A stretch of DNA of 64,000 nt. It comes from Bog-473 sp963721585 (GTDB lineage: Bacteria > Actinomycetota > Acidimicrobiia > Acidimicrobiales > RAAP-2). Under the pieces are notes generated by a model. The model ran no database searches. It was not told the origin of the DNA and worked only from the letters and a program-made list of their open reading frames with translations. Positions within the stretch are counted from its first letter, which is position 1; every line of letters starts with the position of its first letter. Position numbers and translations under genes: made by a program. Positions 1 through 8,144 of the stretch are shown here, piece by piece. Location of the stretch: the NCBI GenBank assembly GCA_963721585.1, contig CAVRJN010000008.1, positions 248,001 to 312,000 of the forward strand, read 5' to 3'.

Positions 1-177
1 CAGCGCGCCGCCGAAGCCCAGCCAGCGCCCGAACAGCTCGGGATCGGCCCGGCCCAGCGTGGTGAAGATGTGCATCGGCTCGTCGGTGCCGCCCGGCGAG
101 TTCTCCAGGACCCGGGTGAGGACGTCGTCCCATTCGCCCGGTGCAAGCGGTGGAAGGCGAGGCCCGGTGGTGGTCAT
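1..177 (-). CDS. Carboxymuconolactone decarboxylase / AhpD-family protein, N-terminal part
   Basis: Only the first 59 codons lie in the window; the gene runs off the left edge. The reading frame gives MTTTGPRLPPLAPGEWDDVL, then a segment ending in FTTLGRADPELFGRWLGFGG. That is the usual N-terminal signature of the CMD/AhpD-like family: RxPPL, then a 'hxLxxhPxLxxxWxxFG' stretch. The catalytic CxxC/His part of AhpD-like proteins would be further downstream and cannot be seen. Family members are hexameric decarboxylases or alkylhydroperoxidase-like redox proteins; which applies here is unknown. No clear ribosome-binding site precedes the ATG. Confidence 0.7.
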   Translation of the reverse strand, partial: MTTTGPRLPPLAPGEWDDVLTRVLENSPGGTDEPMHIFTTLGRADPELFGRWLGFGGAL

Positions 178-227
178 TGCCGCATCGTAGGCACGCAGGA
201 CCGGCCCGGTCTTGCGGCCCACCGCGC

Positions 228-896
228 TCAACGCAGCGGCCGGAATCCCATCGGCGGCGGCCCCGACCCGGGCAGCCGCCGCACCGGGGCATCGGGCCGC
301 GACACCTCGTCGAGGATCCCGTAACCGAGCGCCTCTTCGGCACCCATGAAACGCCCCCGCTCCACGTCGCTTTCGACCGTGGCCGGAGTCTGACCCGTTG
401 CCGCAGCCAGGCGGGTGCAGAAGCGCTGCCGCTCCGCTGCCCGCACGTCGGCCCACTGGGCCACATTGCGCACATGGGCGTGCAGCGAGGTCGCCGGCTC
501 GGACAACGAGAAGCGGGTGCTCGGCAGGGCGGAACGATGGGCGCACACTGCCACCACGCCCACAGCGCCCGCAGCCACCTGCCCGAGACAGAACGCCCGC
601 ACCGGCACCCCCATCAGCTCCACCACGTCCATGAGCGTCAGCGCAGGCGCCAGCGCGGCCTCGCCGCAGTCGACCCGCAACGTCACGGGATCGTCCCCCT
701 CGGCATCGAGCGTCATCAACTCCGCTGCCACTCGGGTGACCGAGAAGTCGTCGAGCCGGCCGTGCAGCAAGACGACGCGCTGGGCCAGAAGGCGGCGGGC
801 CACGACGTCCGACAACGGCTCGGGCCCGAGGCCCGTGCCGGTCCCCGTCCCCGGGTCTCCCGGGAGCCAGGGCCATTGTTCCTCGTGGTCAGGCAT
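228..896 (-). CDS. ClpP-like protein lacking catalytic Ser and Asp (probable inactive ClpP paralogue)
   Basis: A 222-residue protein with the ClpP/crotonase fold, but the protease active site is eroded. Aligned by eye to ClpP, the nucleophile motif GQAAS reads GQVAA (Ala109), the His is kept (His139 after RFSLSEPATSL), and the Asp of ERDRF is Gly181 in ERGRF. The glycine-rich SPGG oxyanion strand is also lost (LRVDCGEA). The C-terminal FMGAEEALGYGILDEV helix typical of ClpP is intact. The ATG lies inside the last codons of the XRE gene (8-base overlap), implying translational coupling. By analogy with cyanobacterial ClpR it may be a non-catalytic ring subunit or a regulator of the neighbouring ClpP; that role is inference. 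Confidence 0.8.
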   Translation of the reverse strand: MPDHEEQWPWLPGDPGTGTGTGLGPEPLSDVVARRLLAQRVVLLHGRLDDFSVTRVAAELMTLDAEGDDPVTLRVDCGEAALAPALTLMDVVELMGVPVRAFCLGQVAAGAVGVVAVCAHRSALPSTRFSLSEPATSLHAHVRNVAQWADVRAAERQRFCTRLAAATGQTPATVESDVERGRFMGAEEALGYGILDEVSRPDAPVRRLPGSGPPPMGFRPLR

Positions 897-1146
897 GCTC
901 GATCCTCCATTCCAGGCGGGCGCCCAGTGCGGTCGTGTAGCGCTCCACTGTCGAGAGGCGGACATCGAGGTCGCCCGCCTCGAAGCGGGCCACCGCCGAC
1001 TGCGAAGTCCCCATGCGGGCCGCCACCTCCGCCTGGGACAGCCCGAGCTCCCGGCGCAGGGTCATGAGCTGCCCCGACACCGAGTGCCGGCGCTCGGCCA
1101 TTTCGCGGAAGCCCGGGAAGACGGTGGGATGGCGGCGCTCGCTCAC
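889..1146 (-). CDS. XRE-family helix-turn-helix regulator
   Basis: An 85-residue protein made almost wholly of a Cro/CI-type HTH domain. The segment LGLSQAEVAARMGTSQSAVA is the two-helix HTH core (about residues 34-53), followed by RFEAGDLDVRLSTVERYTTAL. It starts with GTG; an internal ATG (MAERRHSV, residue 16) is an alternative. It is cotranscribed with the inactive ClpP paralogue and diverges from an intact clpP, so it probably controls both units through the AT-rich palindrome between them. Streptomyces PopR and ClgR are known HTH regulators of clpP genes; orthology is not claimed. Confidence 0.8.
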   Translation of the reverse strand: MSERRHPTVFPGFREMAERRHSVSGQLMTLRRELGLSQAEVAARMGTSQSAVARFEAGDLDVRLSTVERYTTALGARLEWRIEHA

Positions 1147-1163
1147 AACGCACTCATTATCTC

Positions 1164-1176
1164 ATATATGATATAT
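1164..1176. promoter_or_regulatory. AT-rich palindrome in divergent XRE/clpP promoter region
   Basis: ATATAT-G-ATATAT is a perfect inverted repeat around one base, in a 97-base gap between divergent genes, and stands out in very GC-rich surroundings. It contains TATGAT-like -10 hexamers readable on both strands. It is a good candidate for the shared promoter and the XRE operator. No binding evidence exists. Confidence 0.5.
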
Positions 1177-1243
1177 CGTGAGAAGGATTCCAGCCCAGGA
1201 CTCGTCCAGCCCAGGGCCCGCACCGAGACGGAGGAGCAGCACC

Positions 1244-1954
1244 ATGAATCCGAGCACCACGACCAGCAGCAGCCCGGGGGACCGCCTGCGCCAGGTCTTC
1301 GTCCCCACCGTGATCGAAGAGGGCACCCGGGGAGACCGCGCCTTCGACATCTACAGCCAGCTGTTGCGCGAGCGCATCGTCTTCCTCGGGCAGGAGGTGG
1401 ACGACCAGGTGGCCAACCTGATCATTTCCCAGATGCTGTTCCTCGAGGCCCAGAACGGCGAGCGGGACATCTACCTCTACATCAACTCCCCCGGTGGAGT
1501 GGCTTACGCGGGCATGGCCATCTACGACGTCATGCAGCACGTGGAGCCGGATGTGTCGACCATCTGCGTCGGCATGGCCATGTCCGCCGCCGCCATGATC
1601 CTCTCGGGCGGAGCCGCCGGCAAACGGTTCGCGCTGCCCAATGCGCGCATCATGATCCACCAGGGCTCGGCGGGCACACGGGGGGCGCCATCGGACATGG
1701 AGATCCAGCTGCGCGAGGTCCTCTCCCTGACCCGGCGCATGTCCGAGATCATCGCCCACCACAGCGGGCAGCCCCTGGAGCGGGTGGCCCAGGACATCGA
1801 CCGCGACTACTACATGACCTCCGAAGAGGCGCGCGACTACGGGATCATCGACGACATCATCCTCCCCCGCCGCGGCTTGTGCGCGCCGGCCGAAACTCCT
1901 GCCACGGCGGCGGCGGGAGGACGTCAATCCGAGTTGCAGGTGGCGACCGCCTAA
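1244..1954 (+). CDS. clpP: ATP-dependent Clp protease proteolytic subunit
   Basis: A 236-residue ClpP with a complete triad: Ser114 in the slightly unusual VGMAMSAAAM context (normally GQAASMGA), His139 in RIMIHQ, and Asp188 in DIDRDYYM. The SPGG oxyanion strand (residues 82-85) and FDIYSQLLRERIVFL are canonical. ClpP forms the barrel that degrades substrates unfolded by ClpX/ClpC. The ATG was chosen because GGAGGAGCA lies just upstream and the longer reading frame (from 1178) begins inside the promoter. The Met-Ser replacement of the usual Ala-Ser and the 25-residue Ala/Pro tail mark it as an accessory paralogue rather than the housekeeping clpP1P2. Confidence 0.9.
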   Translation: MNPSTTTSSSPGDRLRQVFVPTVIEEGTRGDRAFDIYSQLLRERIVFLGQEVDDQVANLIISQMLFLEAQNGERDIYLYINSPGGVAYAGMAIYDVMQHVEPDVSTICVGMAMSAAAMILSGGAAGKRFALPNARIMIHQGSAGTRGAPSDMEIQLREVLSLTRRMSEIIAHHSGQPLERVAQDIDRDYYMTSEEARDYGIIDDIILPRRGLCAPAETPATAAAGGRQSELQVATA

Positions 1955-2090
1955 CCGTTGATTGAACGCTTGTTGAACTGAAGGCAATCTCTTCGTGACA
2001 TCGCCGCCACCGCGGTTTCTCGCCTGAGACGCAGGGAACGGGAGGGTCAGACCAAGCGACCCGGGGGGCGAGCGGAGAGCGAGAGCGCAC

Positions 2091-3710
2091 ATGAGCAACG
2101 ACGATCGACGCACCGACGCGCGCGGCCGGCGACCCGATCTCCGGGCCCAGCGCGTCAGCCGTCGCACTCTCTTCAAGGGAGGCCTCGCCGTCGGTGCCGG
2201 CGCAGCCGCTCTCGGGCTCTCCCCTCCGGCGGGAGCGAGCGTCGAACGCGCCTTGGCGATCGACCCCGTCAGCACCAGTCCCACACTCAGCGATATCCGG
2301 CATGTCGTCTTCCTCATGCAGGAGAACCGCTCGTTTGACCACTACTTCGGCACGCTCTCGGGAGTGCGCGGCTTCTCGGATCCAAAGGTCCTCACCAACG
2401 AGATCAACGGCGTTCGCGTCCCCGTCTGGAACCAGTACGGGTACCAGCCCGGTATCGGCGTCGACCCCTCGGGCTACCTCCAACCCTTCGACCTCGAGCA
2501 GCAGTTCCCGACCGACAACGGCGACTGCACCAACGACATCTCCCACGAGTGGGGGCCGCAGCACCAGAGCTGGGACGGCGGCAAGATGGACTGCTTCGTC
2601 CAGGCCCACCTGGAGGCCGACGGCGGCGCCAACTTCGTGGCGACGATGGGCTACTTCAACCGGGCGGAGCTCCCCTTCTATTACGCGCTGGCCGACGCGT
2701 TCACCATCTGCGACGCCTACCACTGCTCGGTCCTCGGGCCCACCGACCCCAATCGCGTCATGGCGCTGTCGGGAACCATCGATCCCGCCGGCGCGGCCGG
2801 CGGTCCCGTCCTCGTGACGCAGACGACCGGGCGGGCGGAGCAGTACGGGAAGCTCTCGTGGACCACCATGCCCGAGCAACTGCTCGATGCCGGAGTGACC
2901 TGGAAGGTCTACAACGATCCGACGGGCCTCGCTCTCTTCAACCCGCTGCCCTACTTCGCCGCCTACAACGATCCGACCACGACGCGCGGGCGACAGTTGC
3001 AAGAGCAGGCGCTGGACCCGAGCTACCCCGCCGACTTCGTGGCCGATGTCGCCGCCGGGACACTCCCGCAGGTGAGCTGGATCCACGGTCCCGTCACCCA
3101 GTGCGAGCACCCCGCCACGGCGCCGCAGTGGGGCGAGAACCTGGTCCAGAACGTGCTGGACACGCTCACCTCGAATCCCGAGATCTGGGCCCACACGCTC
3201 TTCATCCTCCATTACGACGAGAACGGAGGGTTCTTCGATCACGTCCCGCCACCCGTCCCGCCTCCGGGCACGCCGGGCGAATTCCTGTCGATGAGCCCCC
3301 TGCCCTCGACGGCGGTCGGCGTCGCCGGTCCGGTCGGGCTCGGGTTCCGCGTGCCGTGCATTCTCATGTCGCCCTTCACGACGGGTGGCTACACGGCCAC
3401 GGAGGTGTTCGACCACACCTCGACACTCTTCCTGCTCGAGAAGCTCTTCGGCGTCACTGTGCCCAACGTGTCGGACTGGCGGCGCGGCGCCGTCGGGGAC
3501 CTCACGAGCGCGCTGGCGCTCGGCAAGCCGGCACAACTTGCTCCACCCGTTCTCCCCGACGCGTCGCTCGCGGTTCCCGTGGTCGACGAGGAGGTCGTCG
3601 TCAACGCGCTGACCGGCACCTTCGACGATGGCTTCACCTATGCGCCGCCGACCCGGAACGACATGCCCGCACAAGAGACCAGACCACCTCGTCCCGCCCC
3701 ACCGCGATGA
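2091..3710 (+). CDS. Tat-exported phospholipase C / phosphoesterase family protein
   Basis: A 539-residue secreted phosphoesterase (PF04185 type). The N-terminus has a twin-arginine signal, SRRTLFKGGL at residues 23-32, followed by a hydrophobic Ala/Gly stretch, so export folded through Tat is expected. The conserved catalytic segment MQENRSFDHYFGT (residues 76-88) and the later YDENGGFFDHVPPP motif (about 374-387) are the family hallmarks; metal-binding Glu/Asn/Asp/His residues are present. Family members hydrolyse phospholipid or other phosphodiester head groups. Start supported by a purine-rich GGAGAGCGAGAGCG upstream. Confidence 0.88.
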   Translation: MSNDDRRTDARGRRPDLRAQRVSRRTLFKGGLAVGAGAAALGLSPPAGASVERALAIDPVSTSPTLSDIRHVVFLMQENRSFDHYFGTLSGVRGFSDPKVLTNEINGVRVPVWNQYGYQPGIGVDPSGYLQPFDLEQQFPTDNGDCTNDISHEWGPQHQSWDGGKMDCFVQAHLEADGGANFVATMGYFNRAELPFYYALADAFTICDAYHCSVLGPTDPNRVMALSGTIDPAGAAGGPVLVTQTTGRAEQYGKLSWTTMPEQLLDAGVTWKVYNDPTGLALFNPLPYFAAYNDPTTTRGRQLQEQALDPSYPADFVADVAAGTLPQVSWIHGPVTQCEHPATAPQWGENLVQNVLDTLTSNPEIWAHTLFILHYDENGGFFDHVPPPVPPPGTPGEFLSMSPLPSTAVGVAGPVGLGFRVPCILMSPFTTGGYTATEVFDHTSTLFLLEKLFGVTVPNVSDWRRGAVGDLTSALALGKPAQLAPPVLPDASLAVPVVDEEVVVNALTGTFDDGFTYAPPTRNDMPAQETRPPRPAPPR

Positions 3711-3758
3711 CCCGGTCCCCTATGACGGTCCCCCACGACGACACGGAGTCCGTTGACC

Positions 3759-4014
3759 ATGCCTGACCGCCGCACCGACAGCCGCCGGCCGCTTCTGGCG
3801 ACCGGGCTCGGTACCGCAGCCGCTGCCGCAGCGGTCTCCGCGCTGGGCCCACAACGCGGCGACCCTGGCCGACTGCGCCGACCCTTCGGTCATGGCCTTC
3901 GCCGAGCGCCCCCGACTTGGCCATCCCGGCCAACCCTTGCCCGGGCTAATCCAGGGCTCCCAGGGTCAGCCGGTGGCGCCGGCGCCGGCGTCGACGGTCC
4001 CGACCGGGTCGTGA
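3759..4014 (+). pseudogene. Remnant of a second Tat-signal secreted protein gene
   Basis: The frame opens with MPDRRTDSRRPLLATGLG and an Ala-rich hydrophobic run, a plausible Tat-like signal peptide. About 28 codons on, the protein-like reading moves by one base to AHNAATLADCADPSVMAFAE and ends at TGA 4012-4014. Only a leader and a C-terminal-like tail remain, joined by a frame change, so most of the body appears deleted. It follows the phospholipase C gene closely and may be what is left of a duplicate or partner secreted enzyme. Family unidentified; this could also be chance coding-like sequence. Confidence 0.35.
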
Positions 4015-4063
4015 TCGCCTGGTCGACCGCGGCTCGCACCCTCCCTGGGGCGGAGGCGTAAGG

Positions 4064-4085
4064 TATGTGACATTGGTGTCAGGGA
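4064..4085 (+). promoter_or_regulatory. TGAC-N6-GTCA operator, site 1 (amidohydrolase)
   Basis: TATGTGAC, six bases (ATTGGT), then GTCAGGGA. It sits about 46 bases before the amidohydrolase ATG. This is the least symmetric of seven copies of the same motif in the window; the TGAC/GTCA core and GTCAGGGA right arm match the others. Confidence 0.5.
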
Positions 4086-4131
4086 AGCCGCCCGCGTGGC
4101 AACACGTCGGGCGACAGAAGGGGAGGACGAA

Positions 4132-5427
4132 ATGCGCACTGAGGACATGATCCTGGTCAGTGTCGACGACCACGTCATTGAGCCTCGTGGGATGTTCGAC
4201 GGGCTGCTGCCGGCCAAGTACCAGGACAAGGCCCCCCAGCTCGTCCGCCGCCCGGACGGAACCGATGTCTGGCAATACGACGGCAATCAGATCCCCAACG
4301 TCGGCCTGAACGCCGTCGTCGGTCGCCCGCCAGAAGAGTACGGCATTGAACCCACCTCGCTCGACGACATGCGGGTCGGCTGCTACGACGTGCACGAGCG
4401 TGTGCGCGACATGTCGGTCAACGGCGTGCTCGGCTCCATGTGCTTCCCCTCCTTCCCGCAGTTCTGCGGCCAGCTCTTCGCCCGGCGCGAGGACAAGGAC
4501 GAAGCCCGCGCCATGGTCCGGGCCTACAACGACTGGCACATCGACCGCTGGTGCGGCGCTGAACCGGGCCGATTCATTCCGCTCTCCATCCCGGTCATCT
4601 GGGACCCCGAGCTCGGTGCGGAGGAGATCCACCGGGTGGCCAAGAAGGGCTGCCACGCCGTGACCTTCTCGGAGAACCCCGAGAAGCTCGGCTGGCCCTC
4701 GCTGCACAACGAACACTGGGACCCCTTCTGGGCCGCCTGCGCCGACGAAGGCACGGTGGTGTGCATGCACCTGGGCTCCTCGTCCCAGATCCTGATGACC
4801 TCGGTGGAGGCACCGATCGACGTCATGATCTCCCTGCAGCCGATCAACATGGTGCAGGCCGCCGCCGACCTCGTGTGGTCACCGATTCTGCGCAAGTACA
4901 AGGACCTGCGCTTCGCCCTGTCCGAAGGCGGCATCGGCTGGATCCCCTACGCCCTGGAACGCATCGACTACGTCTACGAGCACCACCGCAAGTGGACGGG
5001 TCAGGACTTCGGCGACCAGCTGCCGAGCCAGGTCTTCAAGGACCGCGTCATCACCTGCTTCATCGACGACGCCTTCGGCGTGCAGAACCGCCAGTACATG
5101 AACATCGACAACATCACGTGGGAGTGCGATTACCCCCACTCGGACTCGACGTGGCCGCAGTCGCCCGAGGGGCTCATGAAGTATCTCGACGGGGTGTCGG
5201 ACGAGGAGATCGACAAGATGACGCACCTCAACGCCATGAAGCACTTCCAGTTCGACCCGTTCAGCGTGCGGCCGCGCGAGCAGTGCACCGTGGGGGCATT
5301 GCGGGCCGAGGCATCCGACGTCGACACGGCGCTCGTCTCCCGGGCCCGCGGACAGACGTCGGTGAACGAGAAGGGCATCGTCTCGGTCAGTAGCTTCACG
5401 ACGCGCCTGCTCGACGACGAGGACTGA
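4132..5427 (+). CDS. Amidohydrolase family 2 (TIM-barrel metal-dependent hydrolase)
   Basis: A 431-residue PF04909-type enzyme. Metal-site elements are visible: SVDDHVIEP (D-x-H strand 1), a His in VVCMHLGSSS, and Asp in WECDYPHSDSTWP near the end of the barrel. Relatives are metal-dependent decarboxylases or hydrolases, including aminocarboxymuconate decarboxylase types; the substrate is unknown. The ATG at MRTEDM was chosen because GGGGAGG lies seven bases upstream. An operator copy precedes it and an enoyl-CoA hydratase follows by 120 bases, placing it in the putative acyl-CoA catabolic regulon. Confidence 0.85.
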   Translation: MRTEDMILVSVDDHVIEPRGMFDGLLPAKYQDKAPQLVRRPDGTDVWQYDGNQIPNVGLNAVVGRPPEEYGIEPTSLDDMRVGCYDVHERVRDMSVNGVLGSMCFPSFPQFCGQLFARREDKDEARAMVRAYNDWHIDRWCGAEPGRFIPLSIPVIWDPELGAEEIHRVAKKGCHAVTFSENPEKLGWPSLHNEHWDPFWAACADEGTVVCMHLGSSSQILMTSVEAPIDVMISLQPINMVQAAADLVWSPILRKYKDLRFALSEGGIGWIPYALERIDYVYEHHRKWTGQDFGDQLPSQVFKDRVITCFIDDAFGVQNRQYMNIDNITWECDYPHSDSTWPQSPEGLMKYLDGVSDEEIDKMTHLNAMKHFQFDPFSVRPREQCTVGALRAEASDVDTALVSRARGQTSVNEKGIVSVSSFTTRLLDDED

Positions 5428-5547
5428 CGTCCCGAGGTACCGAGACCGGGCTCGCGAAGAACCTGCCCGCCCCATGTCCATAGCGGCTCGGTGCCCCACC
5501 GGACCGTCCCAGCCCCGCCATACGGCCTGAGCACAGCACCGGAGCCC

Positions 5548-6360
5548 ATGTCCATCGACTACGCCCTGGGTGACGACCACGTCGTCACCATCACCATCAA
5601 CCGACCCGAAGCGCGCAACTCCATGGACATGGAGCACTTCTTCCAGCTGCGCTCGGCCTGGGACCGCTTCGGCGAGGACGACGACGCCTACGTCGCCATC
5701 GTGACCGGAGTCGGGAAGGACTTCTGCGTCGGAGCCGACCTCAAGACCTACATCCCGCAGATCACCGAGCTGCAGAGCAAGCTGGCGGGCGGACAGCGCC
5801 CCGAAGAAGTCGGCGGCTACCGCCTCGACGACGGCGTCAAGGCCGTCCTGCGCGGCACGAAGCTCTACAAGCCGATCATCGCCGCGGTGAACGGCGTCTG
5901 CGTGGCCGGCGGTATGGAGATGCTCGGGGGCACCGACCTGCGGGTGGCCAGCGACACCGCGACCTTCGGCGTCATGGAGCCCAAGCGCGGGCTGTTCGCC
6001 GGCGGCGGCACCACAGTGCGCCTCCCCCGCCAGATCCCCTGGCCGGCGGCAATGGAGCTGCTGTTGTGCGCGGACCAGGTACCGGCCCAGCGCGCCTACG
6101 AAATGGGACTGCTGAACGAGGTCTGCCGCCCGGCTGACCTGATGGCGCGGGCGTACGACTACGCGCACCGCATCACAGCCAACGGCCCCTTCGCCATCCG
6201 CAAGACCAAGGAGTCGGCGCTGCGCGGGCTGGCCACGGACATGCGGGAGGCCTACAAGATCGAGTCGGAGATCTCGGGCGAGGTCTTCAGCAGCGAGGAC
6301 GCCAAAGAGGGGCCCAAGGCGTTCGCCGAGAAGCGGGAGCCGAAGTGGCAGAACCGCTGA
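5548..6360 (+). CDS. Enoyl-CoA hydratase/isomerase family protein
   Basis: A 270-residue crotonase. The two oxyanion-hole segments are clear: DFCVGADLKTYI and GVCVAGGMEMLGG, followed by FGVMEPKRGLFAGGG, which carries the usual catalytic-Glu region. It should hydrate or isomerise an enoyl-CoA in the cytoplasm. The ATG at MSIDYALG is preferred over an upstream in-frame ATG whose extension is Pro/Ala-rich and unlike the family. It lies downstream of the amidohydrolase and is probably coexpressed with it. Confidence 0.88.
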   Translation: MSIDYALGDDHVVTITINRPEARNSMDMEHFFQLRSAWDRFGEDDDAYVAIVTGVGKDFCVGADLKTYIPQITELQSKLAGGQRPEEVGGYRLDDGVKAVLRGTKLYKPIIAAVNGVCVAGGMEMLGGTDLRVASDTATFGVMEPKRGLFAGGGTTVRLPRQIPWPAAMELLLCADQVPAQRAYEMGLLNEVCRPADLMARAYDYAHRITANGPFAIRKTKESALRGLATDMREAYKIESEISGEVFSSEDAKEGPKAFAEKREPKWQNR

Positions 6361-6411
6361 GGACCACACGCCGGCCTGACCAGGTGGCGAGGCGCTGCTG
6401 TCCTGCGTCGG

Positions 6412-6585
6412 TTACGCCGGGCTCGCCGAAGCGGTTCGCACCGTCCCATCAGGTGGCGGGTCGTAGGTTTCGACACCGCCGTCTCTCACGAGTTTTGTGG
6501 GGACGCCATCAACCGAGATGTAGCGCTCCTGATGGATTCTGTACGGATCGGGATGAAAGCCCCAAGCCAGCGTGTCATCGGACAT
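6412..6585 (-). CDS. Small conserved-looking protein (57 aa), leaderless
   Basis: The frame reads MSDDTLAWGFHPDPYRIHQ and continues with ERYISVDGVPTKLVRDGGVE before a Pro-rich tail, ending at TAA. The WxxHPDPY...RYxSxxGVPTxLVRDGGVE pattern resembles short actinobacterial proteins related to DUF2510-like W-x-PDP-x-RYWDG modules; function unknown. A near-consensus promoter lies just upstream (see separate entry), with the transcription start predicted at the ATG, so the mRNA should be leaderless. Its codon use is somewhat less GC-rich than its neighbours. Confidence 0.6.
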   Translation of the reverse strand: MSDDTLAWGFHPDPYRIHQERYISVDGVPTKLVRDGGVETYDPPPDGTVRTASASPA

Positions 6586-6591
6586 TCACCT

Positions 6592-6620
6592 AGTTTACTG
6601 TTAGTTCACTTTTTTGTCAC
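6592..6620 (-). promoter_or_regulatory. Promoter of the 57-aa leaderless gene
   Basis: Read on the minus strand: GTGACA (-35, 6615-6620), a 17-base spacer, TAAACT (-10, 6592-6597), then six bases to the ATG at 6585. Spacing and hexamers fit a SigA-type promoter, in an AT-rich island (6590-6635). The predicted start of transcription coincides with the start codon. Confidence 0.55.
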
Positions 6621-6689
6621 GTATAGTTAACCTGCTTCGTCATCGATCCCTCGGGAATGAACCCCATCCTTCCGTGGGTCCGCACTGGT

Positions 6690-7097
6690 CTACTGCCCCT
6701 GAAATACCGGGGTGAAGCAGACAGCCACAAGCAAGCCTTCCGGACTCAACAGCCGAGCGGTGATCTGGCCCCACGGCTCGGTGCGAACTCCGTGAATCAG
6801 GTGACAACCCTTGGCGGTGAGCTCAGCCGCGGCAGCCGAGACGTCAGCGACCTCGAACTCGATGCTGGCCTGAGGGACGGGGATTTCGGCCGGCCAGCCG
6901 GTGGTTCCGACGCAGGTATTCGCTGCCTCGGAAAGTGGCCAGAGTCCAAAGTGCTTTGTCCCCTCAAGCTTGTGAGTGAATATGTAATCGCCTTCGTGGC
7001 CCTCGAAACCAAGACCCAAGGCCTCGGCGTAGAAGGAGCGAGAGGCGTCAGGCTCTCGGACGATCGGGGCGATGCTCGTCACAAACAGAACGTCCAT
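6690..7097 (-). CDS. VOC/glyoxalase superfamily protein
   Basis: A 135-residue single VOC module: SIAPIVREPDASRSFYAEAL opens the first beta-alpha-beta-beta-beta repeat, and ASIEFEVADVSAAAAELTAKG the second. Glyoxalase-fold proteins of this length act as dioxygenases, isomerases or resistance proteins, often metal-dependent; no substrate can be assigned. GGAGGTG lies eight bases before the chosen ATG (MDVLFVT); the longer frame has a non-conserved extension. Confidence 0.8.
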   Translation of the reverse strand: MDVLFVTSIAPIVREPDASRSFYAEALGLGFEGHEGDYIFTHKLEGTKHFGLWPLSEAANTCVGTTGWPAEIPVPQASIEFEVADVSAAAAELTAKGCHLIHGVRTEPWGQITARLLSPEGLLVAVCFTPVFQGQ

Positions 7098-7277
7098 CAG
7101 CTTGCACCTCCATGGCAGGTCGCTACCGACTCCTGCGTCCCTACCCATACCCGTGCGGTGTGACATCTCCCTCGATTGGGCCACGGCCAGCCGGTACCGG
7201 TCGAGACACCCCTCAACAGCTGGATCCGAATGGCCCCCTCTTCTCTCCCGGTGGACAGGGGCACAGCCGTTGGTACC

Positions 7278-8042
7278 TCACGGCCGGTCGCACTCCGGAA
7301 CGGCGCCGCGGAGCCGCAGTCGATACACGATGAACCACGGAACACCCACGACCTGAGTGAGGTCGTCGGGAAACCGATCGAGCGCTTCTGCCGAGGGCTG
7401 AGCTTCGACAATCCGCTCGATCACGAACCCATGGTCGGCCACGCCGTCGATGACCGCGGACAAGGGCCTGCGCCAATACCACTGGGTCACCACCACGCCG
7501 GCCTTGGTCCAGGCATCGCTCACCAGTTCCATGTCGAAGTAGCCACCATTTTGTGACGGCAGTCGCGGCCCGAAGGGATGTTCGAGGGACAGCACAACCC
7601 AGCCGTCAGGCCGGAGCACTTCAGCGAAGGACTGGAGGGGGACAGTCCAATCCTCCAGATAGTGCAGCACGAGCGAGCAAGTGATCCCGTCGACGGATTG
7701 GGGTTCGACCGGCAACGGTTCAGCGAGGTCTGCGACGAAGAATCGCCCCCGGGGCGAACAGCGGTGCTGAGCCTGTTCGACCATCGCTGGGCTCAGATCG
7801 AAACCGATCACTTCTGCTTCGTTGTCCAGGAGCCATTGCGCTTGAGCCCCCGAGCCGCAGCCGGCATCGAGGATCCTGAGGCCCGCAAGCGGGACCGGAA
7901 TAAGACTGCGAAGCGCTGGACGCTCCAACCACTCGTTGAACGGACCATCGTCGCTGACCGTTGACCACACAGGTGCCAGTCGGTCGTAGACCTCCCGTGT
8001 ATGGCGAGTGTGATCAGCCTGGTTCGGAAACTGAGCTGACAT
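7278..8042 (-). CDS. Class I SAM-dependent methyltransferase
   Basis: A 254-residue enzyme with the Rossmann methyltransferase motif I RILDAGCGSGAQAQWLL, an acidic motif II (EVIGFDLSPAMVEQA), DGITCSLVLHYLEDW as motif post-II and LRPDGWVVLSLEHPF as motif IV. This is the UbiE/Methyltransf_11 type. The substrate is not evident. An ATG seven codons upstream (8063, directly after GAGGA) is an alternative start. It stands apart from its neighbours and shares no operon with an obvious pathway. Confidence 0.85.
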   Translation of the reverse strand: MSAQFPNQADHTRHTREVYDRLAPVWSTVSDDGPFNEWLERPALRSLIPVPLAGLRILDAGCGSGAQAQWLLDNEAEVIGFDLSPAMVEQAQHRCSPRGRFFVADLAEPLPVEPQSVDGITCSLVLHYLEDWTVPLQSFAEVLRPDGWVVLSLEHPFGPRLPSQNGGYFDMELVSDAWTKAGVVVTQWYWRRPLSAVIDGVADHGFVIERIVEAQPSAEALDRFPDDLTQVVGVPWFIVYRLRLRGAVPECDRP

Positions 8043-8144
8043 TGACCTGCGATTGTGCCGCATTCCTCATGCGTCGTGCAGGGGCATCCCCATCCCGCGT
8101 GCGGGGCGGTCGAGAGTCTGAAGGTACGACTCTGAAAAATGCTG

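Noticed and set aside
141..1067. Long plus-strand frame across the ClpP paralogue
   Set aside because: The Arg/Gly/His-rich translation has no family pattern; the minus strand gives a ClpP fold.
5430..5455. ACTGACGTCCCGAGG after the amidohydrolase as an operator
   Set aside because: It has only one TGAC half-site with no GTCA at the required distance.
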